Assembly: GCA_014802105.1 (NCBI GenBank)
Contig: JAAVCX010000031.1
Span: forward strand, 23,421-87,420
Direction: 5' to 3'
Source: Bacteroides sp.
GTDB taxonomy: Bacteria > Bacteroidota > Bacteroidia > Bacteroidales > Muribaculaceae
DNA: 64,000 nucleotides
The notes beneath the pieces are model-generated. The model did no database searches. It was not told where the DNA came from and saw nothing but the letters and a program-made list of their open reading frames with translations. Position numbers and translations under genes: made by a program. This document shows positions 27,141 through 34,929 of this stretch, piece after piece. Every line of letters begins with the position of its first letter. The stretch's first letter is position 1.

Positions 27141-28646
27141 TCAGCCACAGTGCCAGTATTTTCTGACTTGTACGAGCATGGCGTCGCGATCAGTGCCGAG
27201 AGTCTCGCGGAGATTACCGTCGGCATATTCCCTGAGTTTGCGCGAAATTCCCTCGAGCATGTTTTTTGAGAAAACCCCCTCGGCAAGAAAGACCTCCATG
27301 TCTTTGTCGAGAGCGTCGGCTGAAGCCATGCAACTGTCGGGGAGCGACTCGAGGAGCCCCAGTTTTTCTTGATTTTCGTCGCTGTGGATATTCACGCTGA
27401 CATACATTCTCTCGGCGCGTTGCAGTGCATCCTCCATCACGAAACCGTCGCGGGCTGCTACGATCATGGCCGCGATGAGTTGATAGACATCGGCCGAGCC
27501 GTCGGCGCTGCGCAGCTCCACGGTCTGTTTCTGAGGGGCCGGTGTCGTATTGTCCTTTTCCAGCGGATTGGCCAGGGCACACATATCGTTACCGCCGGTC
27601 CAGCCGAGAGGCACTCTGACGAGTACCGACCGATTGCGGTCGCCCCAGCAGACCGAAGTCGGTGCTTCCTGATGGGGCACAAGACGGAAGTAGCTTGTCG
27701 GCACCTTGTTGCCCATAGCCGTGATTGCCGGCGCGTGAGACAGGATACCGGCGATAGCCTTTTTGGCTGTGTCGCTGAGGGTTCCGTTTTCAATCATCAT
27801 GTTGCGCTCCCCGTCCATGATCTTGAAATGGATATGCAGTCCGCTTCCGGCTTTACCGGCTGTGATCTTTGGAGCGAAAGTCACGTCATAGCCTTTTCGT
27901 GCGGCTAATGTGCGTATGATCCATTTTGCTATCACGAGATTGTCGGCCGCCTGGACAGCCTTGACAGGGAGAAACTCCACTTCGTTCTGCTCGTAGATCT
28001 TGCCGGCGATAGTGAAATTACCGACCTCGTTATGGCCATATTTGATCTGTCCTCCGGCTTGGGCTATGAGGGCCATGCACTCTGTGCGGAACTCATTGAA
28101 TTTGGCGTAGGGGGCACTCTCGTGATAACCTTTCTGATCAGAAGCAGGGAACAGACCCTGATCGTCGGCGATCACGTAGTATTCCAGTTCGCCCATAGCG
28201 TAAAATTCGAGGCCTGTAGTCTTGCGGAACGACTCGGCTGCTTTCTTGAGGGTATATTCGGGTGAAGACTCGAGAGGATTGCCGTCTTTGTCAAAGAAAG
28301 ACGCGAGCATGGTCAGGGTAGGGATCTCGGCAAACGGGTCGACAAAAGCTGTGTTATAGCGCGGTATCACATAGAGATCGCTGTTGCCTGCCTCTATGAA
28401 CGAAGGGAACAGACTCGAGCCGTCGACTCTCTCGCCGTAAGTGAGGATCGACTCAAGGTATTCCTCGGAATTGATCACGAAGTTGAGAGTCTTGAGACGG
28501 TTGTCATCGGCCGGATACATGAAGTTGACCATTCTGATGTCGTTCTCGGTGATGTAGCGAATAATATCGCTCTTGCGAAACATCTCAGGCTCTTTCTGCA
28601 GATATTGCACAAGTCTGTTGGGGCAGAGTTTGATTTTAGAATTCAT
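27141..28646 (-). CDS. glnA: Glutamine synthetase (type I fold)
   Basis: The 501-residue enzyme joins ammonia to glutamate using ATP, the main route of nitrogen assimilation. The N-terminal beta-grasp part (FRKSDIIRYITENDIRMVNF) leads to VDGSSLFPSFIEAGNSDLYV. The catalytic domain includes GSGLHIHFKI, PHQEAPTSVCWGDRNRSVLV and VELRSADGSADVYQLIAAMI, which carry metal, glutamate and ATP ligands. It is some 30-50 residues longer than classic GSI, mainly at the termini. Two starts are possible, 28646 and Met22 at 28583 (MFRKSD), the latter nearer the family norm. The leader carries a large inverted-repeat element, suggesting leader-level control. Confidence 0.85.
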   Translation of the reverse strand: MNSKIKLCPNRLVQYLQKEPEMFRKSDIIRYITENDIRMVNFMYPADDNRLKTLNFVINSEEYLESILTYGERVDGSSLFPSFIEAGNSDLYVIPRYNTAFVDPFAEIPTLTMLASFFDKDGNPLESSPEYTLKKAAESFRKTTGLEFYAMGELEYYVIADDQGLFPASDQKGYHESAPYAKFNEFRTECMALIAQAGGQIKYGHNEVGNFTIAGKIYEQNEVEFLPVKAVQAADNLVIAKWIIRTLAARKGYDVTFAPKITAGKAGSGLHIHFKIMDGERNMMIENGTLSDTAKKAIAGILSHAPAITAMGNKVPTSYFRLVPHQEAPTSVCWGDRNRSVLVRVPLGWTGGNDMCALANPLEKDNTTPAPQKQTVELRSADGSADVYQLIAAMIVAARDGFVMEDALQRAERMYVSVNIHSDENQEKLGLLESLPDSCMASADALDKDMEVFLAEGVFSKNMLEGISRKLREYADGNLRETLGTDRDAMLVQVRKYWHCG

Positions 28647-28662
28647 GACAATAGATTTAGTT

Positions 28663-28860
28663 AAGTAACTCTTAAAAATTAAACGTCAAAATGTTTTTCC
28701 TTAGTAACCCGTGATAGACTTTTATACTCTCTGTGGCTTTATTTTGGCTAAAATCCACTCATACATCGGTCACCTATAACTATAGGCTCCCTCTTCATTC
28801 ATGGATTTTATCTCAAAATAAATCTCACATATAGTATAAATTAATTTTCAAGAGTTACTT
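28663..28860. repeat. 198-bp palindromic element, copy 1
   Basis: Outer arms AAGTAACTCTTAAAAATTAA (28663-28682) and TTAATTTTCAAGAGTTACTT (28841-28860) are inverted repeats with one mismatch. Inner arms TTATTTTGGCTAAAATCCA (28739-28757) and TGGATTTTATCTCAAAATAA (28802-28821) pair as well, and an apical hairpin CCTATA-AC-TATAGG lies at 28773-28786 between GTCA and CTCC. Copy 2 (42744-42939) has the same plan and nearly the same size. It contains no reading frame of note and fills most of the glutamine synthetase leader. Confidence 0.7.
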
Positions 28861-28899
28861 GAGATTCATTGATGATACATCATCCCTTTCCCTCTGAGG

Positions 28900-28932
28900 C
28901 AAAGATAGTGATTTCTTTTTTAAAACGGCAAA
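28900..28932 (-). promoter_or_regulatory. Promoter of the glutamine synthetase gene
   Basis: On the minus strand TTTG (28929-28932) precedes TATCTTTG (28900-28907) by 21 nt. The predicted leader of about 250 nt includes the whole 198-bp element. The 397-nt gap between glnA and the divergent M18 gene is thus accounted for by this promoter, the element and the M18 -7 box. Confidence 0.55.
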
Positions 28933-28997
28933 ATGTACGGCCACTAAAATGAAGAAATTATTCGTAATATGAGAGTGAGGATTTGACCGATATATAT

Positions 28998-29005
28998 TAT
29001 CTTTG
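28998..29005 (+). promoter_or_regulatory. -7 box of the M18 aminopeptidase gene
   Basis: TATCTTTG lies 38 nt before the start codon. The nearest TTTG upstream (28982) is too close to be the -33 element, so only the -7 box is supported. Confidence 0.45.
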
Positions 29006-29043
29006 TGATAATCTAAAACAAGCATATTAATATTACAGATATA

Positions 29044-30342
29044 ATGAAAATTCAAGCACAGAAACTCATGGACTTTCTCGACCAAAGTCCGGTAAATTTC
29101 TTCGCTGTGAGCAATGTCGCCGGGGCTCTTGATCGGGCCGGTTATGTCTCGCTCGAAGCCTCGGCTCCCTGGAGTATCACTCGCGGAGGACGTTACTATC
29201 TTACAGTCAATGATTCGGCCATCTTTGCCGTTCAGATTCCGGAGTCCTGGAACCCTGCCGATGGATACCGTATCATAGCTTCCCATAGCGACTCGCCCTG
29301 TTTCCGGGTGAAGCCCTCGCCGGCTATTAGTGGCCCGGGAGGTATCACCCGTCTGAATACCGAGGTCTATGGTGGGCCGATACTTTCGACCTGGTTTGAT
29401 CGCCCGCTCTCACTGGCCGGACGAGCCATAGTCAGAGACGACAATCCCCTGATGCCGCGACGTGTACTCATAAAGTGGGATCGCCCGTTGCTCACTATTC
29501 CTAATCTGGCTATCCACTTCAATCGTGCTGTCAATGACGGAGTGAAGCTCTCGCCTCAGAAAGACATGCTCCCCGTGATAGGTCTGCTCCCTGATGCCAA
29601 GGCTGCCAACGAGGCTCTTAATAAGATGGTGGCGGAAGCCGCCGGATGTGAAGTGGCCGATCTGCTTGACTTTGACCTGATGCTCTATGATACGACTCCT
29701 GCTGAAATAGTGGGAATCGACGGGGAGTTTGTCACCTCGGGGCGTCTCGATGATCTTGAAATGGTTCACGCCTCCCTCGAAGCTCTTATCGAGAGCGACG
29801 GCACACCCTGCCGCCAGGCCAGAGTGCTCGCCGTCTTTGATAATGAAGAGACCGGCTCGGGTACCAAGCAGGGAGCGGCTGCCCCGGTGCTCCCCTCGAT
29901 GTTGCGCCGTATCACCTCTCTGCTCGGCGGCTCTGCTGAGGACTATGACCGCGCGCTGGCTCAGTCGTTCATGATCTCGGCCGACAATGCCCATGCCTAC
30001 CATCCCAATTATCCCGAGAAATATGACCCGACCAATCATCCTGTGCCCGGTGGAGGCCCGGTGATCAAGATCAATGCCCGTTGCAAATATATGACCGATG
30101 CCGACTCGGCGGCTGTCTTTGCCGATATATGCGAGCGTGCCGGAGTGCCGTGCCAGCGGTTTGTCAACCATTCTGATGTGGCCGGAGGCTCTACTCTCGG
30201 TAATATCTTCTCGGCTCAGATGCCGGTCAGAGGTGTCGATATGGGTAATGCTATCTGGGCAATGCACTCCTGTCGTGAGACCGGTTCGGCGGTCGACCAT
30301 GTTTACACTATCAAGGCTTTCACCACATTCTATACTTTATAA
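29044..30342 (+). CDS. M18 family aminopeptidase
   Basis: This 432-residue cytoplasmic metallopeptidase removes N-terminal residues, in this family often acidic ones, from peptides. Two-zinc site motifs are visible: ASHSDSPCFRVKPS near residue 80, FDNEETGSGTKQGAA near residue 280, and near the C-terminus MHSCRETGSAVDH. The block HAYHPNYPEKYDPTNHP is typical of M18. Length is normal. It stands alone with its own -7 box; gpmI follows after 80 nt with its own -7 box. Confidence 0.93.
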   Translation: MKIQAQKLMDFLDQSPVNFFAVSNVAGALDRAGYVSLEASAPWSITRGGRYYLTVNDSAIFAVQIPESWNPADGYRIIASHSDSPCFRVKPSPAISGPGGITRLNTEVYGGPILSTWFDRPLSLAGRAIVRDDNPLMPRRVLIKWDRPLLTIPNLAIHFNRAVNDGVKLSPQKDMLPVIGLLPDAKAANEALNKMVAEAAGCEVADLLDFDLMLYDTTPAEIVGIDGEFVTSGRLDDLEMVHASLEALIESDGTPCRQARVLAVFDNEETGSGTKQGAAAPVLPSMLRRITSLLGGSAEDYDRALAQSFMISADNAHAYHPNYPEKYDPTNHPVPGGGPVIKINARCKYMTDADSAAVFADICERAGVPCQRFVNHSDVAGGSTLGNIFSAQMPVRGVDMGNAIWAMHSCRETGSAVDHVYTIKAFTTFYTL

Positions 30343-30352
30343 AAAATTTTAG

Positions 30353-30360
30353 TATCTTTG
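30353..30360 (+). promoter_or_regulatory. -7 box of gpmI
   Basis: TATCTTTG lies 62 nt upstream of the gpmI start codon. No convincing -33 box at the expected distance. Confidence 0.45.
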
Positions 30361-30422
30361 TGGTGAAATTTGAACATATACATGCCTGTAAGTGTATGTA
30401 AGATAGATATATCATTACCAAT

Positions 30423-31937
30423 ATGGCAAACAAAGCACTACTCATCATCCTCGACGGATGGGGCATCGGCAACCACACCAAGAGCGATGCCATTTATTCA
30501 ACTCCCACACCCTACTGGGATTATCTTGTAAAAACTTATCCCCATAGCGAGCTCCAGGCTTCGGGCGAAAATGTCGGACTGCCTGACGGCCAGATGGGCA
30601 ACTCTGAGGTGGGCCACCTCAATATCGGCGCCGGCCGCGTGGTCTATCAGGATCTTGTGAAGATCAACAAGGCTATCGCCGACCGTTCGATACTCAAAAA
30701 TCCCGAGATCGTCGACGCTTTCTCTTATGCCCGCGACAACGGTAAGGCCATGCACTTCATGGGTCTGTGCAGCGACGGCGGTGTCCACTCTTCGCTCGAT
30801 CATCTCTATGCTCTCTGTGATATAGCTAAAGAGTATGGTCTGGAGAAGGTCTATATACATTGTTTCATGGATGGTCGTGACACCGATCCGCGTTCAGGCA
30901 AAGGTTTTATCGAGCAGCTTCAGGCCCATTGCGCCAAGAGCACAGGCACAGTTGCTTCGATCATCGGACGCTACTATGCGATGGACCGAGACAAGCGCTG
31001 GGAGCGTGTCAAAGTCGCTTACGACCTGCTCGTGAAGGGCGAGGGCAAGCAGGCTACCGATATGGTGAAAGCCGTCCAGGAAAGCTATGACGAGGATGTC
31101 ACCGACGAGTTCATCAAGCCTATCAACAACGCTACTGTCGACGGTACCATCAAGCCCGACGACTGCGTGATTTTCTTCAACTACCGTAATGACCGTGCCA
31201 AGGAGCTTACCATAGCTCTGACCCAGCACGATATTCCTGAGGCTGACATGAAGGTTGTGCCCGGTCTGCGCTACTACTGCATGACTCCCTATGACGCATC
31301 GTTTACAGGTGTTCACATCCTCTTCCCCAAGGAGAACGTCGACAACACTCTGGGAGAATATCTGTCGTCGAAGGGCCTCAAGCAGCTCCACATAGCCGAG
31401 ACCGAGAAGTATGCCCACGTGACATTCTTCTTCAACGGAGGTCGTGAGGCCCCATACGAAGGCGAGGAGCGTATTCTGGTGGCTTCGCCCAAGGTCGCTA
31501 CATACGACCTCAAGCCCGAGATGAGTGCCTATGAGGTAAAGGATAAACTCGTCGAGGCTATCAACGAGCAGAAATATGATTTCATTGTGGTGAACTATGC
31601 CAACGGCGACATGGTGGGCCACACCGGTGTCTACGAAGCCATCTGTAAGGCTGTTAAGGCTGTCGATGAGTGTGTGCATGACACAGTCGAGGCTGCAAAG
31701 GCCAACGGCTACGAGGTGATTATCATCGCCGACCATGGTAATGCCGATCACGCTATAAACAGCGACGGCACTCCCAACACCGCTCATTCGCTCAACCCCG
31801 TCCCCTGTATCTACGTTTCGGAAAAGAAGGATGCCCATGTAGCCGACGGTCGCCTGGCCGACGTGGCTCCGACTATCCTCGAGATCATGGGTCTGCCCCA
31901 ACCGTCTGAAATGACAGGCAAACCCCTGATCGGATAA
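30423..31937 (+). CDS. gpmI: 2,3-bisphosphoglycerate-independent phosphoglycerate mutase
   Basis: GpmI interconverts 3- and 2-phosphoglycerate in glycolysis and gluconeogenesis through a phosphoserine intermediate and two manganese ions. The 504-residue protein begins [20 protein letters not shown] (first metal Asp) and carries the nucleophile region [20 protein letters not shown] near residue 62. [16 protein letters not shown] near the C-terminus supplies further metal ligands. Length is normal. Confidence 0.97.
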   Translation: MANKALLIILDGWGIGNHTKSDAIYSTPTPYWDYLVKTYPHSELQASGENVGLPDGQMGNSEVGHLNIGAGRVVYQDLVKINKAIADRSILKNPEIVDAFSYARDNGKAMHFMGLCSDGGVHSSLDHLYALCDIAKEYGLEKVYIHCFMDGRDTDPRSGKGFIEQLQAHCAKSTGTVASIIGRYYAMDRDKRWERVKVAYDLLVKGEGKQATDMVKAVQESYDEDVTDEFIKPINNATVDGTIKPDDCVIFFNYRNDRAKELTIALTQHDIPEADMKVVPGLRYYCMTPYDASFTGVHILFPKENVDNTLGEYLSSKGLKQLHIAETEKYAHVTFFFNGGREAPYEGEERILVASPKVATYDLKPEMSAYEVKDKLVEAINEQKYDFIVVNYANGDMVGHTGVYEAICKAVKAVDECVHDTVEAAKANGYEVIIIADHGNADHAINSDGTPNTAHSLNPVPCIYVSEKKDAHVADGRLADVAPTILEIMGLPQPSEMTGKPLIG

Positions 31938-31964
31938 CAACGACCAATACTGTTAATGAAATAA

Positions 31965-32006
31965 GCCTCGCCGGGAGTTCTTAGAACTACTGAGCGAGGC
32001 TTTTTT
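31965..32006 (+). terminator. Terminator of gpmI
   Basis: GCCTCGC (31965-31971) pairs with GCGAGGC (31994-32000), with an inner AGTTC/GAACT pair, and is followed directly by TTTTTT. It lies between the convergent gpmI and radC genes. Confidence 0.85.
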
Positions 32007-32035
32007 ATGGAGATAATATCGGGGGGGAAGATGTG

Positions 32036-32740
32036 TCACAGGCGGGCGTTGTCGGCGTAGGAGTAGCTCTTCTGTCGCGCTATGATGACATGGTCGAGCA
32101 CCCGTATGCCTAAAAGTTTTGCTCCTTCGGCTATGCGCTTGGTGAGCAGGTCGTCCTCGCCTGAAGGTGCCGGATTGCCCGAGGGGTGATTGTGGACAAG
32201 TATCATTGACTCGGCCAGGCAGTCGATGGCTCTTTTGAGCAGGAGTTTGACATCGACCACAGTCGCGGCAGTACCTCCCTGAGAGATGAGCCGGCGGTAG
32301 GTCACACGATTGGAGCGTGAGAGCATCAACACCCAGAATTCCTCATATTCAAGCCCTTCGACAAGCGGTGCCATGATGTTGACTACATCGGCCGATGTAC
32401 GTATCACAGGATCGTCGTTGGCCGCTGACTGCTTGCGGTTGCGACGCCCAAGCTCAAAGGCCGCGGCAAGGGATACGGCTTTGGCCGGCCCGACACCTTT
32501 GTATTTTCTCATAAGCTCGTTCATTGACATACGGGCCAGGAGATCGACTCTGCCGTCACAGTCGCGCAGGATGGAACGCGACATATCCACGACCGAGACT
32601 CCAGGCAGGCCACCTCCGAAGATTATGGCAAGTAGCTCGGCATCACTGAGCGAGCGTATGCCGTTCTGCAAGGCTTTTTCGCGAGGGCGGTCGTCGGCGC
32701 TCAGGTCGGTGATGCGTGTGTTGGATGGATAGTCGTTCAT
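32036..32740 (-). CDS. radC: RadC-family JAB-domain protein
   Basis: This 234-residue protein has an N-terminal helix-hairpin-helix-like region (LMRKYKGVGPAKAVSLAAAF) and a C-terminal JAB/MPN metalloprotease-like domain with the zinc motif VHNHPSGNPAPSGEDD (HxHP-S-x9-D type). The family was named for DNA repair, but its true biochemical role is unsettled. The ATG at 32740 overlaps the stop of the upstream glycosyltransferase gene by 4 nt; an upstream in-frame extension to 32809 would lie inside that gene and is rejected. Confidence 0.92.
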   Translation of the reverse strand: MNDYPSNTRITDLSADDRPREKALQNGIRSLSDAELLAIIFGGGLPGVSVVDMSRSILRDCDGRVDLLARMSMNELMRKYKGVGPAKAVSLAAAFELGRRNRKQSAANDDPVIRTSADVVNIMAPLVEGLEYEEFWVLMLSRSNRVTYRRLISQGGTAATVVDVKLLLKRAIDCLAESMILVHNHPSGNPAPSGEDDLLTKRIAEGAKLLGIRVLDHVIIARQKSYSYADNARL

Positions 32741-33774
32741 TTGCCTTTGCGTATGAGGATTTCCTGATCGATGTCGCGGCCGTGGCCGAGGAGGATTTTC
32801 CACACCCATGCGCGCAGGAAGCCTGTGCCGTAGCCGGTAATCTGTATCACGCTGGCCGGGATGGCTTTGATGGCAATGACGAGCGATCGGGTAGCGATCA
32901 GAGCTGTCAGGAATATGGCCAGCAGGTAGACTCCGATAGGGATTAGCCAGAGAGGGGAGACGAAGATACCGAGTAGCACGAGAATGATACCGGCGATAAC
33001 AGCCAGGGCCGGAAGGGTGTGGACGGCTTTCAGCGAGCCCGGATAGAGGAGTTGGAGAGTGATGCGCGACATGCCGAACACATGTACCTGTCGAAAGAAT
33101 TTCTTGAAGTCGACACGGCGTTTGTGGTAAACGTAGGCCGGACGTATCAGGGAGATATTGAAGCCGGCGTTGCGTATACGTGTGCTCATGTCGATGTCCT
33201 CTGAGAACATTTCGCGGAAACCGCCTACCTTCTCGTAGACGCTTCGGGTGAAGCCCATATTGAATGTGCGCGGAGTGAAACGCTCGAGACTGATCTTACC
33301 GCCGCGTATGCCGCCGGTGGTGAGCAGCGAGGTCATGGCGTAGTTGATGGCTTTCTGAGTGGTGGAGAATGAGGAATGAGCCGCGTCGGGGCCGCCGAAA
33401 CAATCGACCTCAGGAGCTGCATCGAGCTCGCGCGAGAGTGTGGCGAAGTAGTCGGGAGGTATCACACAGTCGCTGTCAAAGAATATCATCCAATCCCCCT
33501 CGGCGCGGGCCATGCCATAGTTTCGGGCGATGGAGCGTCCCTCGTTGTCTTTGTAATAATAGCGGGAGTTGACCCTCCCGGTGCCCTCGACTATGTCGCG
33601 GCATGGGGAGGTGGAGCCGTCCTCGACTATTATCACTTCAAAGTCACGGCACGACTGCCGGGCCAGACTCTCCATCAGGTCGGCCACCTCGTCGCGACGG
33701 TTGTAGACAGGGACTATGACCGAGAAGCGTGGTTTTCGGCCTGGGGCGGTTGCGGGAGATGCGGATGTGTCCAT
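32737..33774 (-). CDS. Family 2 glycosyltransferase with C-terminal membrane helices
   Basis: The 345-residue protein has a GT-A catalytic domain: RFSVIVPVYNRRDEVADLME near the N-terminus, VIIVEDGS, the donor block WMIFFDSDCVIPPDYF with the DxD-type motif, and EMFSEDIDMSTRIRNAGF as the acceptor-side ED motif. Two or three hydrophobic helices near the C-terminus (LPALAVIAGIILVLLGIFVS and following) anchor it in the inner membrane. The start at 33774 lies 8 nt after nspC. It probably adds a sugar to a lipid or surface glycan; donor and acceptor are unknown. Confidence 0.88.
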   Translation of the reverse strand: MDTSASPATAPGRKPRFSVIVPVYNRRDEVADLMESLARQSCRDFEVIIVEDGSTSPCRDIVEGTGRVNSRYYYKDNEGRSIARNYGMARAEGDWMIFFDSDCVIPPDYFATLSRELDAAPEVDCFGGPDAAHSSFSTTQKAINYAMTSLLTTGGIRGGKISLERFTPRTFNMGFTRSVYEKVGGFREMFSEDIDMSTRIRNAGFNISLIRPAYVYHKRRVDFKKFFRQVHVFGMSRITLQLLYPGSLKAVHTLPALAVIAGIILVLLGIFVSPLWLIPIGVYLLAIFLTALIATRSLVIAIKAIPASVIQITGYGTGFLRAWVWKILLGHGRDIDQEILIRKGK

Positions 33775-33782
33775 TTTGGGGA

Positions 33783-34913
33783 TCAGCTCATGCGGTTTTT
33801 GTAATCGGAGTAGTCGAAACGGCGCAGATAGCAGCACTCGCCGTCAGTGTTACAGAGGACTATGGCGGGGTGCTGGATGCCGTTGAACATGGTGGTTTTC
33901 ACCGTTGTGTAATGGTTCATATCCTCGAGAGTGAGTCTTGAACCGGGGGTCAGAGGCTGGCTGAAAGTCCAGTCTCCGACATAGTCGCCGCTCAGGCAGG
34001 AGTTGCCTCCGAGACGATAGACATGAGGGGTGCTCCCCTCGGTCACGCTCTCGGTGATGGCCGGCTGATAGGGCATCTCGAGACAATCGGGCATGTGACA
34101 GGCAAATGAGGCGTCGATGATGGCTGTCGATATCCCCTGGTTCTCGACAACATCGAGCACAGAGGTGATCAGGTCGCCTGTGCGCCACATCCAGGCACTT
34201 CCGGGCTCGAGGATCACTTTCAGGTGGGGGTGACGGGAGCGGAAATCGGTGAGGAGTTTCACGAGATGGTCGGTGTCGTAGCCTTCGCGGGTCATCAGGT
34301 GGCCGCCACCCATATTGACCCATTTGACTTGAGGAAGATACCTGCCGAACTGTTCCTCAAAAGCCGCGAGGACTTTCTCAAGGTCATAAGATGAGCTCTC
34401 GCATAGGGCATGGAAGTGTAGACCCTCGATCCCCTCGGGAAGCCGGCCGTCGAGCTGCTCGGCCGTTACGCCAAAACGTGAGCCCGGGAGAGCGGGATTA
34501 TAGATCTCGGTATCTATGACCGAACACTGGGGATTGACTCTCAGACCCGGTGACACTCCTGCCTCCAGCGCGCGCGCTCCGTGAAGTTGCCATTGATTAA
34601 GCGAGTTGAATGTGATGTGGGTGGCACGTGCCAGAAACTCGTCGATTGTAGCCGGGGTGTAGACGGGACAGTAGACGTGAGCCTCGCCTCCAAGCTCCTC
34701 GTTGCCGAGGCGCAGCTCGTTGAGCGAACTGGCGGTGAAATCGCGGTTGTACTCGCGTACAATCGGGAAAGTGCGCCACAGGGCATTGGCTTTGAAAGCC
34801 ATGATGATGTTTACTCCGGCTCGGCGCTCAACCTCGGTGATGAGACTGAGGTTGCGGCGCAGACGGTCTTCATAGACTATATAGAACGGGGTGGGGAGAT
34901 CTCCGGGTTTCAT
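33783..34913 (-). CDS. nspC: Carboxynorspermidine decarboxylase
   Basis: NspC is a PLP-dependent, alanine-racemase-fold decarboxylase that forms norspermidine or spermidine from the carboxy precursor. The 376-residue protein begins TPFYIVYEDRLRRNL and has the PLP lysine in MAFKANAL (Lys41). Family blocks HALCESSSYDLEKVL and VNMGGGHLMTREGYD and the C-terminal GNSCLSGDYVGDW (catalytic Cys region) are present. Its usual partner, carboxynorspermidine dehydrogenase, is not in this window. It sits between the helicase gene (16 nt) and the glycosyltransferase (8 nt). Confidence 0.94.
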   Translation of the reverse strand: MKPGDLPTPFYIVYEDRLRRNLSLITEVERRAGVNIIMAFKANALWRTFPIVREYNRDFTASSLNELRLGNEELGGEAHVYCPVYTPATIDEFLARATHITFNSLNQWQLHGARALEAGVSPGLRVNPQCSVIDTEIYNPALPGSRFGVTAEQLDGRLPEGIEGLHFHALCESSSYDLEKVLAAFEEQFGRYLPQVKWVNMGGGHLMTREGYDTDHLVKLLTDFRSRHPHLKVILEPGSAWMWRTGDLITSVLDVVENQGISTAIIDASFACHMPDCLEMPYQPAITESVTEGSTPHVYRLGGNSCLSGDYVGDWTFSQPLTPGSRLTLEDMNHYTTVKTTMFNGIQHPAIVLCNTDGECCYLRRFDYSDYKNRMS

Positions 34914-34929
34914 AGCGGATCGGGGTTGA

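Noticed and set aside
30894..31940. Open frame of 348 codons antisense to gpmI; similar frames opposite Rel/SpoT (12211-13362) and the last part of the DUF4857 gene
   Set aside because: All are fully covered by well-supported sense genes and have shadow-type composition.
32741..32809. Upstream extension of RadC
   Set aside because: It lies within the preceding glycosyltransferase gene; the ATGA overlap at 32737-32740 gives a standard coupled start.
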